Part shown: one piece after another, positions 19,357 to 26,948 of the stretch
How the letters are laid out: each line of letters begins with the position of its first letter
How positions within the stretch are numbered: position 1 is the first letter of the stretch
DNA from: Bacillota bacterium
Lineage (GTDB): Bacteria; Bacillota; Clostridia; Peptostreptococcales; Anaerovoracaceae
Direction: 5' to 3'
DNA: 55,561 bases
Assembly (NCBI GenBank): GCA_030530285.1
Contig: JAUMVD010000007.1
Coordinates: forward strand, 1 to 55,561
Made by a program: the position numbers and the translations under genes
Notes under the pieces: generated by a model
What the model saw: only the letters and a program-made list of their open reading frames with translations
Database searches by the model: none
What the model was told of the DNA's origin: nothing

Positions 19357-19557
19357 TTATTCGAGTCCGTACTTGTTCTTGAACTTTTCAACTCTGCCGC
19401 CTCTGTGAGCGAACTTCTGCTGGCCTGTAAAGAACGGGTGGCAAGCTGAACATATATCTGTTCTGATTTCTGACTCAGTTGATCTTGTCATAAATGTGTT
19501 GCCGCATGCGCAAGTTACTTTACATTCCTTATACTCAGGATGGATTCCTTTTTTCAT
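19357..19557 (-). CDS. rpmE: 50S ribosomal protein L31 (zinc-binding form)
   Basis: The protein has 66 residues, the full family length. [22 protein letters not shown] and the later [14 protein letters not shown] supply the Cys set of the zinc-binding (C+) form of L31. GAGAGGTGAAAGC precedes the ATG. It is transcribed alone from its own promoter with a hairpin leader. rpmE next to rho, prmC and a DUF1385 gene is a common Firmicutes arrangement. In Bacillus the C+ form is replaced by a Cys-less paralogue under zinc limitation; no such paralogue is in this window. Confidence 0.97.
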   Translation of the reverse strand: MKKGIHPEYKECKVTCACGNTFMTRSTESEIRTDICSACHPFFTGQQKFAHRGGRVEKFKNKYGLE

Positions 19558-19575
19558 GCTTTCACCTCTCTTCCT

Positions 19576-19590
19576 GCCGGTCTGACCGGC
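19576..19590 (-). promoter_or_regulatory. rpmE: Hairpin in the rpmE leader
   Basis: GCCGGTC and GACCGGC around a single central base form a perfect hairpin (with a 3-base loop in practice), ending 19 bases before the rpmE ATG. L31 leaders that bind the protein itself are known in several phyla; whether this is one is inference. Confidence 0.45.
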
Positions 19591-19608
19591 ACAATAACGA
19601 GCTTGTTC

Positions 19609-19637
19609 AGTGTATCATACCCAAATAGCGAAATCAA
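19609..19637 (-). promoter_or_regulatory. Promoter of rpmE
   Basis: Minus-strand TTGATT (19632-19637) and TACACT (19609-19614) are spaced 17 bases, with an extended TGA before the -10. The leader is about 45 bases. Confidence 0.7.
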
Positions 19638-19674
19638 GGGCTTATTTGCGGTTTTCTGATGAAATTATTTACCG

Positions 19675-19691
19675 TCCGGACAAAGTCCGGA
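19675..19691 (-). terminator. Short hairpin abutting the DUF362 stop codon
   Basis: TCCGGAC-TTT-GTCCGGA is a perfect 7-pair hairpin beginning directly after the stop codon. The following bases are A/T-rich but not a T-run, so it may be a weak terminator or a 3' stabilising element. Confidence 0.4.
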
Positions 19692-20945
19692 TCAGATCCT
19701 CCAGCTTCTGTCCGCTAACCTAGCCAGGAAAGATTTCTTCACGTTGATCGCCTTCTCAGGACACATTTCCTGACAGCAATAGCACTTGATGCAGCTCCTG
19801 TGATCGTATACCGGTTTTCGGTCCGGCCCCAGCCTGATGGCCTTTGGATCCAGCGGGCAGGAGTCGACGCATATGCCGCAGCCGACGCACCGGTCCAGAA
19901 GCACATACGGCTTCTTCTCCAAAATCTTTGCCAGCGGTCCCAGCATCCTGGCGCTTCCGCAGTAATCTCTGCCGCGCTGCACATCGAAGTTCCTGTCGCC
20001 GCACTTCAGCGCAGCCTCTTCCATGGTCATGACGGTTCCGTCCGGTATCATGGGAAGTCCGCAGGCGATGACCGCCACGTCATCGTCCGCGCCTCTGCCT
20101 ACGCCGGCTTCCATCGCCGCGGTCTGGGTCGCTACCAGCTTCGGATCCAGATAGATCAGGTGACAGAACAAAGCGTCCAGCGCCACGGGGTCCGTCGAGG
20201 CCAGTATCACGTGCATCTCCTTCGGGTCTCCCGACCCCGGACCGTTTCCCTCCATGGCAACGATCCCGTCCATGATGTGCAGCTTCGGTCTGACCAGACC
20301 GTTGAGATCCGCGATCATTTTCGCAAAGGCTTCCGCCGTCGGAAACTGCGCGTGGAACGCCGCCTTGTTGATTCCGTAAACACAGCCGAAGGTATTCTTC
20401 ACCGCTCCCGTCACGCGCTCCAGCTGGTGGGTCTTCATCTTACAGATATTGATGATCCCGCCGGCCTTTGCATGATCCTGCTGCGCGATGAGCTCCGCCA
20501 CTTCGCTGCACAGCGTAAACTTCTTCGCGTACCTTCCTGCCGCGTACTCCACATCGACGCCGCTTTCGAAATCCCCTGCCGGAATTCCCAGCTCGTCCGC
20601 AGCGGCTTTGATTCCGCACACCTCGGCGGTCTTTTCCGTGCCGTAAAGCGGATTGCCCGGAGAGTCTCCGTACTTGAGATTCGCACGTCCCGCCTCCTGC
20701 AGGAGCTCCGCGGCCGCACGGAACACTTCCGGATGCGTCGTGCACGCTCTTTCCGCAGGCGCTTTCGCCAGCAGATTGGGTTTGAGAAGCAAAAGGCTTT
20801 CCGCCGAAATTCCTGCCAGAATCTCGTCGAGTCCGCCGATCATTTGTATCGCTTTGCCCACCGCGTCTTTCACCGCTTCTCTGTCATACGATTCGCAGCG
20901 CACGAGGGCGACTGTTGATTTTTCCCTGTTTATTTCCTTTGGCAT
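19692..20945 (-). CDS. DUF362 protein with C-terminal 2[4Fe-4S] ferredoxin domain
   Basis: The protein has 417 residues. Residues about 10-330 match DUF362, with KPNLLAKAPAERACTTHPEVF and ICKMKTHQLERVTGAVKNTFGCVYG as recognisable stretches. The C-terminal part (about 350-410) carries two Cys clusters, CVGCGICVDSCP and CIKCYCCQEMCP, for two [4Fe-4S] clusters. These proteins are common in anaerobes and presumed to be redox proteins; the reaction is unknown. The ATG overlaps the last 16 bases of prmC, so it is the distal gene of the rho operon and probably translated by coupling. There is no signal peptide. Confidence 0.9.
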   Translation of the reverse strand: MPKEINREKSTVALVRCESYDREAVKDAVGKAIQMIGGLDEILAGISAESLLLLKPNLLAKAPAERACTTHPEVFRAAAELLQEAGRANLKYGDSPGNPLYGTEKTAEVCGIKAAADELGIPAGDFESGVDVEYAAGRYAKKFTLCSEVAELIAQQDHAKAGGIINICKMKTHQLERVTGAVKNTFGCVYGINKAAFHAQFPTAEAFAKMIADLNGLVRPKLHIMDGIVAMEGNGPGSGDPKEMHVILASTDPVALDALFCHLIYLDPKLVATQTAAMEAGVGRGADDDVAVIACGLPMIPDGTVMTMEEAALKCGDRNFDVQRGRDYCGSARMLGPLAKILEKKPYVLLDRCVGCGICVDSCPLDPKAIRLGPDRKPVYDHRSCIKCYCCQEMCPEKAINVKKSFLARLADRSWRI

Positions 20946-21829
20946 TTAACCACTCTGTCCCTGCCCGGCAGGTCCTTGATGACCTCTGCCGGCGTATATC
21001 TGCCGGAGTCCTTCAGGAGCTTCCGCAGATCTTCTCCCTGATCATGTCCGATTTCCAAAAGCAGCCACCCTGATGGTTTCAGGTAATCGGCCGCCTCCGC
21101 GACGATGCGCCTGTAATAATCCAGCCCGTCGCGTCCGCCGTCCAAAGCCTCCAGCGGCTCATGGTCCTTCACCTCAGCCTGGAGCATCGGAATGATCTTT
21201 GACTTGATATATGGCGGGTTCGATACGATCATATCGAACTTCATTTCCTTGTATGGCTTTGGCGAAAGCGCGCCGAACAGATCGCCGCAGACAAACTCCG
21301 CCTTGGCTCTGAGGTCTTTGGCGTTATCCGCCGCCAGGTCGACGGCCTTCTGACTGATGTCGCTGCAAACAACTCTGATATCGCTGCAGATTTTGGCCAG
21401 AGAAATCCCGATGATTCCGCTGCCGCAGCAAAGATCCAGAACGGTTGTATCCGCGCTGCCGCGAAGCCGGGACATGAAGCCCTGTTTCTTTTTGGGCCTT
21501 TGCTGTATGATTCTGGCGGCCTCTGTCACCAGCGTCTCCGTGTCCTGTCTCGGCACCAGAACATCCGGGGTCACTCTGAATTTATACCCCATGAATTCCT
21601 GCTGCCCGGTGATGTGCTGCAGCGGCACCCTGCTGGCGCGTCTTGCGATCAGCTCCATGTACTTCCGCTCGGTCTCCGGATCCACTTCCTCCTCAGCCCG
21701 GAGAAAAAGCTGGACCCGGTCCATGGAAGTCAGATAGCAAAACAGCTCTTCCGCATCTATTTTCGCGTCCATACAGCCTGCCGATGACAGCCTGTATTCG
21801 CCGTCTTTTACCAGTATTCTGGTTTTCAT
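20930..21829 (-). CDS. prmC: Release factor glutamine methyltransferase PrmC
   Basis: The protein has 299 residues. It uses SAM to N5-methylate the Gln of the GGQ motif of release factors 1 and 2. Signatures are PLQHITGQQEFMG (about 75), VLVPRQDTETLV (about 95), the SAM loop DLCCGSGIIGI (about 135), and VSNPPYIKS (about 205), the catalytic NPPY. Its start overlaps the DUF1385 stop (ATGA), and it overlaps the following DUF362 gene by 16 bases. prfA, its usual partner, is not in this window. The N-terminus (MKTRILVKDGEYRLSSAG) starts slightly differently from most relatives, but the fold is complete. Confidence 0.95.
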   Translation of the reverse strand: MKTRILVKDGEYRLSSAGCMDAKIDAEELFCYLTSMDRVQLFLRAEEEVDPETERKYMELIARRASRVPLQHITGQQEFMGYKFRVTPDVLVPRQDTETLVTEAARIIQQRPKKKQGFMSRLRGSADTTVLDLCCGSGIIGISLAKICSDIRVVCSDISQKAVDLAADNAKDLRAKAEFVCGDLFGALSPKPYKEMKFDMIVSNPPYIKSKIIPMLQAEVKDHEPLEALDGGRDGLDYYRRIVAEAADYLKPSGWLLLEIGHDQGEDLRKLLKDSGRYTPAEVIKDLPGRDRVVKCQRK

Positions 21830-22878
21830 ATCGTTTCTGTCTCCTCTGATATATCGCGCGCATTACGCCTCGCCGGAAGTTCCCAAACCGGCGGATACTC
21901 GTGCCGCGCCTCCGCGCCCTCACCGCATACCGCGTTGATGGATGCGATGGCGACTTCCAACATGCTCTCGTCCGGCTCCTTGGTGGTGATCATCTGCAGC
22001 CAAAGACCCGGCAGGCTGAGGATCTTCACAATCCAGTTGTCGCTCCTGCCGGCCCACTTGAGGAGTTCATAGGAAAGCCCCGCGATTACGGGCAGCAGCA
22101 AAAGCCTGGTGATGATCCTGAGGGCCAGTGACGGCCAGCCCAGCAGAAAATGCAGCGCGAACGCGATGATGAATACAAACATCAAAAAGCTCGTGCCGCA
22201 CCTCGGGTGCAGCGTCGGAAAGTTCTTACAGAAGTCCACGGTAAGGTGGGTCCTGTCCGGCTGCCCTTCTTCATCTCTCGGCAGGTTTTCAAAGGCGTGT
22301 ATCGTCTTGTGCTCGGCCCCGTGATACTGAAAAACCCGCCTTATGTCCGGCAGATATGAGATCAGCCAGACATACGCCACGAACAGCGCGATGCGCAGCA
22401 CGCCTTCCGTGAAGTTCAGCCAGAAGATGCTGTCCGTAAAATGTTTGAGCAGATTCACCGCGCCTGTAGGCAGGATGATAAATATTCCTACCGTGAATGC
22501 CAGCGCGATAATGACCGAAAAATACAGCATGAAATTCCAGAGCCCTTTGGATCCGAATTTTCTCTCGATCCACGCCTCGAACCTGGTCTGTTCGTATTCC
22601 TCGTCATCGTATTCCTCCAGAATTTCCGCCGAGTCCATCAGCGTCTTCACACCGAATACCAGAGAGTCAAAGAACGCGACCACGCCTCGGACGATAGGAA
22701 TCTTCATGCTTTTTCCGTAGGTCTTCGTCGGGGTCGTATTAATTTTTATGTTTCCGTCGGGGAGCCTTACAGTCAGCGCTGTTTTTTTCTCCCCTTTCAT
22801 CATGATTCCCTCCATGACGGCCTGACCGCCCATCTTGGTCGGGCAGGCGTCCTTCAGGAATATCTTGTTCAAATCCAT
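21826..22878 (-). CDS. DUF1385 membrane protein
   Basis: The protein has 350 residues. The family signature is near the N-terminus: MGGQAVMEGIMMKG (about 16-29) followed by PIVRGVVAFFDSLVFG. Four or so hydrophobic segments lie in the middle (about 115-265), with FQYHGAEHKTIHAFE between them and RCGTSFL after. The function of the family is unknown; it is a metal-dependent-looking membrane protein (conserved H-x-A-E-H-K) found next to prmC and prfA or rpmE in Clostridia. Its ATG overlaps the rho stop by one base (TAATG), and its stop overlaps prmC. Confidence 0.92.
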   Translation of the reverse strand: MDLNKIFLKDACPTKMGGQAVMEGIMMKGEKKTALTVRLPDGNIKINTTPTKTYGKSMKIPIVRGVVAFFDSLVFGVKTLMDSAEILEEYDDEEYEQTRFEAWIERKFGSKGLWNFMLYFSVIIALAFTVGIFIILPTGAVNLLKHFTDSIFWLNFTEGVLRIALFVAYVWLISYLPDIRRVFQYHGAEHKTIHAFENLPRDEEGQPDRTHLTVDFCKNFPTLHPRCGTSFLMFVFIIAFALHFLLGWPSLALRIITRLLLLPVIAGLSYELLKWAGRSDNWIVKILSLPGLWLQMITTKEPDESMLEVAIASINAVCGEGAEARHEYPPVWELPARRNARDISEETETI

Positions 22879-24347
22879 TAAAATTTAACTTTCTTGATTA
22901 CTTCGATAAATGTCTTGTTATCTCTGGTCAGCGCCAGATTGTCCAGAATGGTTTCCGTAACTTCCTGGGTGTCTCTGTTGCCTAGCGCTCTTCGCATGGC
23001 CCATACGGCTTCCATCTCGTCCTGATCCATCAGCAGGTCTTCTCTCCTGGTTCCGGACTTGTTCAGGTCGATGGCCGGGAAGATCCTCTTCTCGCTGAGC
23101 TTCCTGTCGAGGTGCAGCTCCATGTTGCCGGTGCCTTTGAACTCTTCGTAAATCAGATCGTCCATTCTGCTGCCCGTCTCTACGAGAGCTGTTGCCAGTA
23201 TGGTGATGCTGCCGCCTTCCTCGATGTTTCTGGCAGCGCCAAAGAATTTCTTCGGCTTGTGGAGCGCTCCCGGATCGAATCCTCCGCTGAGGGTCTTGCC
23301 GGATGACGGCACGACCAGATTGTATGCTCTGGCCAGTCTGGTGATGCTGTCCAGCAGGACCACGACGTCCTTGCCCTGTTCTGCCAGCCTCTGGGCTCTG
23401 GCCAGAACCATCTCCGCCACCTTGACGTGATGCTGCGGAAGCTCATCAAAGGTGGAGTAGATGACCTCGCTGGTTTCGTTCATGAGGCTCCTCTTCATGT
23501 CGGTGACTTCTTCCGGACGTTCGTCCACCAGCAGCACGATCATTTCTACATCCGGATATTTCTTCTCGATGGCGTTGGCCATTTTTTTGAGGAGGACCGT
23601 TTTGCCCGCCTTTGGCGGCGCCACGATCAGACCTCTCTGGCCTTTGCCGATCGGCGCGATCAAATCTATGATTCTGAGGGCCAGTTCTCTGCGATCCTCC
23701 AGAACGAATTTCTCCGTCGGGAATATCGGCGTCAGGCTCTCGAAGTCCGGTCTCCTCATGGCGACTCCCGGCTCGTCTCCGTTTACGCTGACGACGTAAA
23801 GCAGCGCGCCGAACCTGGCGTCTCCCTTAGGCGGGCGGCAGATGCCTTTTACCTTGTCCCCGGTTTTCAGTCTGAATCTCCTGATCTGGGCAGGCGCCAC
23901 ATAAATGTCCTTGTCGCTGGTAAGGAAGTTATTGAATCTCAGGAATCCGAATCCGTCATCGGCCATATCCAGGATGCCTTCCGCTTCATACCGGTCATCC
24001 TTATCGGGAACGACCTCTCCGGGCACCTTCTGGCCCTTGCCGACTCTGGTTCCTTTTTTCTTCTTCTGCTCGGTCTTTGCCTCTTCCTTCGGGGCCGGCT
24101 TCGCTTCTTCCTTCGGCTCCGGTTTCGCCTCCGGCATCCACTCTTCCTTCGGAGCCGCCATTGCTTCCTCCATCGGCGCAGCTTTTGCTTCTGCCTCAGC
24201 CGGCTTGTCGTCGTCCTTCATCAGGGCAGCAATCAGCTCCGCCTTGCGCATTTTTTCGTAGCCTTTGAGGCCGAATGTCTTGGCGATTTCTTTCAGTTCC
24301 ACTACTTTTTTAGACTTCAAAGTAGCTTCGTCCATAGTTTTCCACAT
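22878..24347 (-). CDS. rho: Transcription termination factor Rho
   Basis: The protein has 489 residues. Rho is a hexameric RNA helicase/ATPase that ends transcription. Order: SAP-like N-terminal helix pair ([18 protein letters not shown], about 9-45); a low-complexity K/E/P/A insert of about 60 residues ([16 protein letters not shown]); cold-shock-type RNA-binding domain (about 115-195); RecA-type ATPase with Walker A APPKAGKT (about 244), [13 protein letters not shown], and R-loop and Q-loop stretches; ending [13 protein letters not shown] lies 8 bases before the ATG at 24347, which supports this start over a second Met four codons on. It is first in the operon, with a promoter and a leader of about 110 bases. 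The insert is typical of high-G+C and clostridial Rho and may bind RNA. Confidence 0.97.
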   Translation of the reverse strand: MWKTMDEATLKSKKVVELKEIAKTFGLKGYEKMRKAELIAALMKDDDKPAEAEAKAAPMEEAMAAPKEEWMPEAKPEPKEEAKPAPKEEAKTEQKKKKGTRVGKGQKVPGEVVPDKDDRYEAEGILDMADDGFGFLRFNNFLTSDKDIYVAPAQIRRFRLKTGDKVKGICRPPKGDARFGALLYVVSVNGDEPGVAMRRPDFESLTPIFPTEKFVLEDRRELALRIIDLIAPIGKGQRGLIVAPPKAGKTVLLKKMANAIEKKYPDVEMIVLLVDERPEEVTDMKRSLMNETSEVIYSTFDELPQHHVKVAEMVLARAQRLAEQGKDVVVLLDSITRLARAYNLVVPSSGKTLSGGFDPGALHKPKKFFGAARNIEEGGSITILATALVETGSRMDDLIYEEFKGTGNMELHLDRKLSEKRIFPAIDLNKSGTRREDLLMDQDEMEAVWAMRRALGNRDTQEVTETILDNLALTRDNKTFIEVIKKVKF

Positions 24348-24458
24348 AGGAGAATTCCTTTCTCAGATGATAGTCATTATAACGGGAAATCTTGAAGATT
24401 ACGTGTCTTACCTAGAAATAATAGATAGGGTAATGATAATAAGATTTCTAACACAACT

Positions 24459-24487
24459 AATATACACTCGTTCGCGGATTTTGACAA
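24459..24487 (-). promoter_or_regulatory. Promoter of the rho operon
   Basis: Minus-strand TTGTCA (24482-24487) and TATATT (24459-24464) are spaced 17 bases, with TG before the -10. The AT-rich leader to the rho ATG is about 105 bases long; Rho is autoregulated through its leader in other bacteria. Confidence 0.68.
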
Positions 24488-24497
24488 GCCGGCAATC

Positions 24498-24539
24498 CAT
24501 GCAAAAGGCTCTGTCCAATTCATGCAAAGGCTCTGTTCC
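24498..24539. repeat. Direct repeat upstream of the rho promoter
   Basis: CATGCAAAAGGCTCTGTCC (24498-24516) and CATGCAAAGGCTCTGTTCC (24521-24539) differ by one missing A and one base. They lie 11 bases upstream of the -35 of the rho operon and could be a regulator site or a short duplication. Confidence 0.7.
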
Positions 24540-24557
24540 GCTTTTCCTAACCAAAAT

Positions 24558-24615
24558 AAGGTCTTTCATTACAAAGTGGTTAATGCGACTTAACCATCTT
24601 GTAACAAAAGACCTT
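24558..24615 (-). terminator. Long hairpin terminator of the B12-riboswitch operon
   Basis: The 26-base arms 24558-24583 and 24590-24615 pair almost fully (three G-U, one A-C mismatch) around a 6-base loop; one more pair can form outside. On the minus strand it is followed by ATTTTGG. It lies 52 bases after the stop of the last surface-protein gene. The stem is much longer than a usual terminator. The rest of 24348-24667 holds the rho promoter and a direct repeat; no gene is supported there. Confidence 0.75.
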
Positions 24616-24667
24616 AAATAAGTTAATGTTTCCGATCGCACGGCGCTGCGGCCTGCGCGGCCGTCCG

Positions 24668-26908
24668 CTATCTGGTCTTGATTCTCTTGACGGCGGTGTA
24701 TGTCCCGTAACATTTCTGACCATCGATGATTTTGTACGGTCTGGCCTGGATGTAATAGTATTTCTTTTTCTTTAGCTTTTTGACCACCAGTTTTTTCTTG
24801 GAGGCCTTGACCGTCTTCACCTTGGCGTCGGTCATATCCTTATCCAGGGAATACCGGATCTCATATCCTGAGACGCCGCTGACCTTGCGCCATGTGGCCG
24901 TGAATTTCTTCTTGCCGGCTTTGACCTTGAATTTCTTCATTGCGGCATCGTAGGAAGGTCCATCGCCCGGTTCGTATGTCGTTGTGTATCGGAACTCGAT
25001 ATCATCGCCGTCCCTGAGGATCTGATCCGAAACGCCCAGGTTGGCCATCTTGCCGTTTATCGTATAGATCCAGCCGGACTGGCTGCCGTACTGGAACTCC
25101 TCCAGCGTCACGCTGCTGTCCGCCTTGCGGATTCCCGCGATGTACGTCCCGTCCGGCGCGTCAAGTCCGGTAACGTATTCCCATCTGGCGGACTTGCCGT
25201 AGGTCCAGCTGAGACCTTCCGCTGACAGGGCTTTGCGAAACAGCTGGAATACATTGCTTTCTGAAGCCACTGTATATTCCTTCTTCTCGATCCAGGTCTC
25301 TTCCTGCAAAGGCTCCCCGCCATCTCCGCCAACGAGGCGGAAGGTTACACGGATGCCGCCGTCCTTGATGATCGAAAGGTCATCTTCTGCCGCCAGCAGC
25401 TTTTGCAGCTCGGTAACCAGCTTTTGCTGATCAGCCGTCAGCGCATCATACGCCTGCCTGGCTGCCTGCACTGCCGCTTCACTGTCTGCCGTCACCGGCT
25501 CGCCGATGGCGCGGATCTTCTTGTCCGCAGCCGCCGCGGCTTTCTTATCCTGCGCCAGTTTCCTGGCGGCCGCCGCCGCTTCAGGATCCAGGCTTTCCTG
25601 ATAGGAAAGGGTGCTCAGGGTCAGCTCATCCTCCGCGTAATACTGGAGGCTCTCCTCATCGTACACGTAGCCCACGTAGTCGTAGGTCTCTTCGCTGTCA
25701 TCCAGCACCACATAGTAGCCTTCATCCATGGAACCCTCCGGCCCTGCCAGAAACAGCATGTCGTTTTTATCCGCATCGTCTGAGTCCGCATTGGTCAGAT
25801 CCACCAGATAATTGTTCCCTTCGATGCTGACGATATTCCACATGTGCGGTCCCGATCCGACGCCGAAGAGCAGCTCTCCGGATACGGAGTTGCAGACGAT
25901 ATTCCCGTCGAAGTCCGACAGATCGCACAGATACTGAAACGCCTTGGCGTACCCTTCGCATACCACCTTCGTCTCCGGATCCTGATCGAATACGTAGATG
26001 ACCTGCCATGGGTTGCCGTAGATTCCCGTATATTCGTAATTCTCAGCGGCGTCGTAATCATAATCCACCAGATCCGTTACCGCCTGTCGGTACGCCTGCA
26101 GCTTCTCGATGTCCGACTTGTCCGCGTTCTCCCTGACGATGGAGCCGGCGTACTGCGCGGAAGCCGAAGCCGCCTTCGTCTTATCCGCGTCGGTCTCACA
26201 GCCGCTGCCGTATTCAGGGGAGACGCGCATGGAATAAACCGTTACCGGGTTTTTCTCGAATACGATGTATCCGCCCCTGCCGTTGTCCATGGCGCCGATG
26301 TCCGGCATCTCCACACCGATTCCCTGGGTCTTGTCATACCAGTAGAGATCATACGGCATGTCCCCCAGGATGGCACCCAGGATTCTGTAGAGGCTCACCT
26401 GGAAGCGATCGTTCACCGCTTTGCGGGCTGCCTCGCTGATTTTGCTCTGATCTGCCGGATCAAAGATGCTCTCCAGTCCCAGATCCGCAGCTGAGTAGCT
26501 GGTCTGGATCCCGTACATGGATAGAGGAATGGTCACCACCGCAGAGGTTTCCTCGCCCTCCGCCACCAGTTTGATGCGCTGCGCCAGCGTATCGTACACC
26601 ATTTTTTCCTGATCCGTCAGCGTGCTTCTTCTGAGTTTCTGCCGTGCTTTGACATTGGCGAACCTGCCGTATTTCGAGGAGTCCGCCGCCGCCAGAGAGT
26701 CTGCCGCCTTCGGCGCATCCTCCTTGTAGGTGATGTCATCAAGAGACGCCACCGCAACAGGCTGCAGGCCGTCCTCAAATTCTGCTTCCGCCGCCCAGAC
26801 GGCATCCGCCCGCGTGACATCCGATTGCAGCCCCCATCCCGTGCAGGCCACCGTCATGATCAAAAGCACCGCGATCAGCCGTCTCGTCGCTTTCGTTAAC
26901 GTTTTCAT
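24668..26908 (-). CDS. Secreted transglutaminase-like / DUF4430 (transcobalamin-like) protein
   Basis: The protein has 746 residues. AAGGAG lies 8 bases before the ATG. Order: signal peptide (about 1-35); a helical region; a transglutaminase-like core with the Cys-His-Asp set in VVCEGYAKAF (about 315), GPHMWNIV (about 355) and YLVDLTNAD (about 370); a helical ARQAYDALTADQQKLV segment (about 490); a DUF4430 domain (about 525-650) ending in SGWIYTINGK and RDGDDIEFRY; and a C-terminal lysine-rich fibronectin-type module (about 660-745). DUF4430 is the family of the cobalamin-facing beta-domain of animal intrinsic factor and transcobalamin. It is third in the operon behind the cobalamin riboswitch, 40 bases after the 1840-residue gene. 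A role in binding corrinoid at the surface is inferred; the transglutaminase-like part could be a peptidase or a cross-linking domain. Confidence 0.82.
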   Translation of the reverse strand: MKTLTKATRRLIAVLLIMTVACTGWGLQSDVTRADAVWAAEAEFEDGLQPVAVASLDDITYKEDAPKAADSLAAADSSKYGRFANVKARQKLRRSTLTDQEKMVYDTLAQRIKLVAEGEETSAVVTIPLSMYGIQTSYSAADLGLESIFDPADQSKISEAARKAVNDRFQVSLYRILGAILGDMPYDLYWYDKTQGIGVEMPDIGAMDNGRGGYIVFEKNPVTVYSMRVSPEYGSGCETDADKTKAASASAQYAGSIVRENADKSDIEKLQAYRQAVTDLVDYDYDAAENYEYTGIYGNPWQVIYVFDQDPETKVVCEGYAKAFQYLCDLSDFDGNIVCNSVSGELLFGVGSGPHMWNIVSIEGNNYLVDLTNADSDDADKNDMLFLAGPEGSMDEGYYVVLDDSEETYDYVGYVYDEESLQYYAEDELTLSTLSYQESLDPEAAAAARKLAQDKKAAAAADKKIRAIGEPVTADSEAAVQAARQAYDALTADQQKLVTELQKLLAAEDDLSIIKDGGIRVTFRLVGGDGGEPLQEETWIEKKEYTVASESNVFQLFRKALSAEGLSWTYGKSARWEYVTGLDAPDGTYIAGIRKADSSVTLEEFQYGSQSGWIYTINGKMANLGVSDQILRDGDDIEFRYTTTYEPGDGPSYDAAMKKFKVKAGKKKFTATWRKVSGVSGYEIRYSLDKDMTDAKVKTVKASKKKLVVKKLKKKKYYYIQARPYKIIDGQKCYGTYTAVKRIKTR

Positions 26909-26948
26909 TTATCGCTCCTTGTTCAAACCGCTCATTTACGTGCGTCAT

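Noticed and set aside
24408..24713. A minus-strand frame of 101 codons across the rho upstream region
   Set aside because: It crosses a terminator and a promoter, and its apparent internal repeat comes from the long hairpin.
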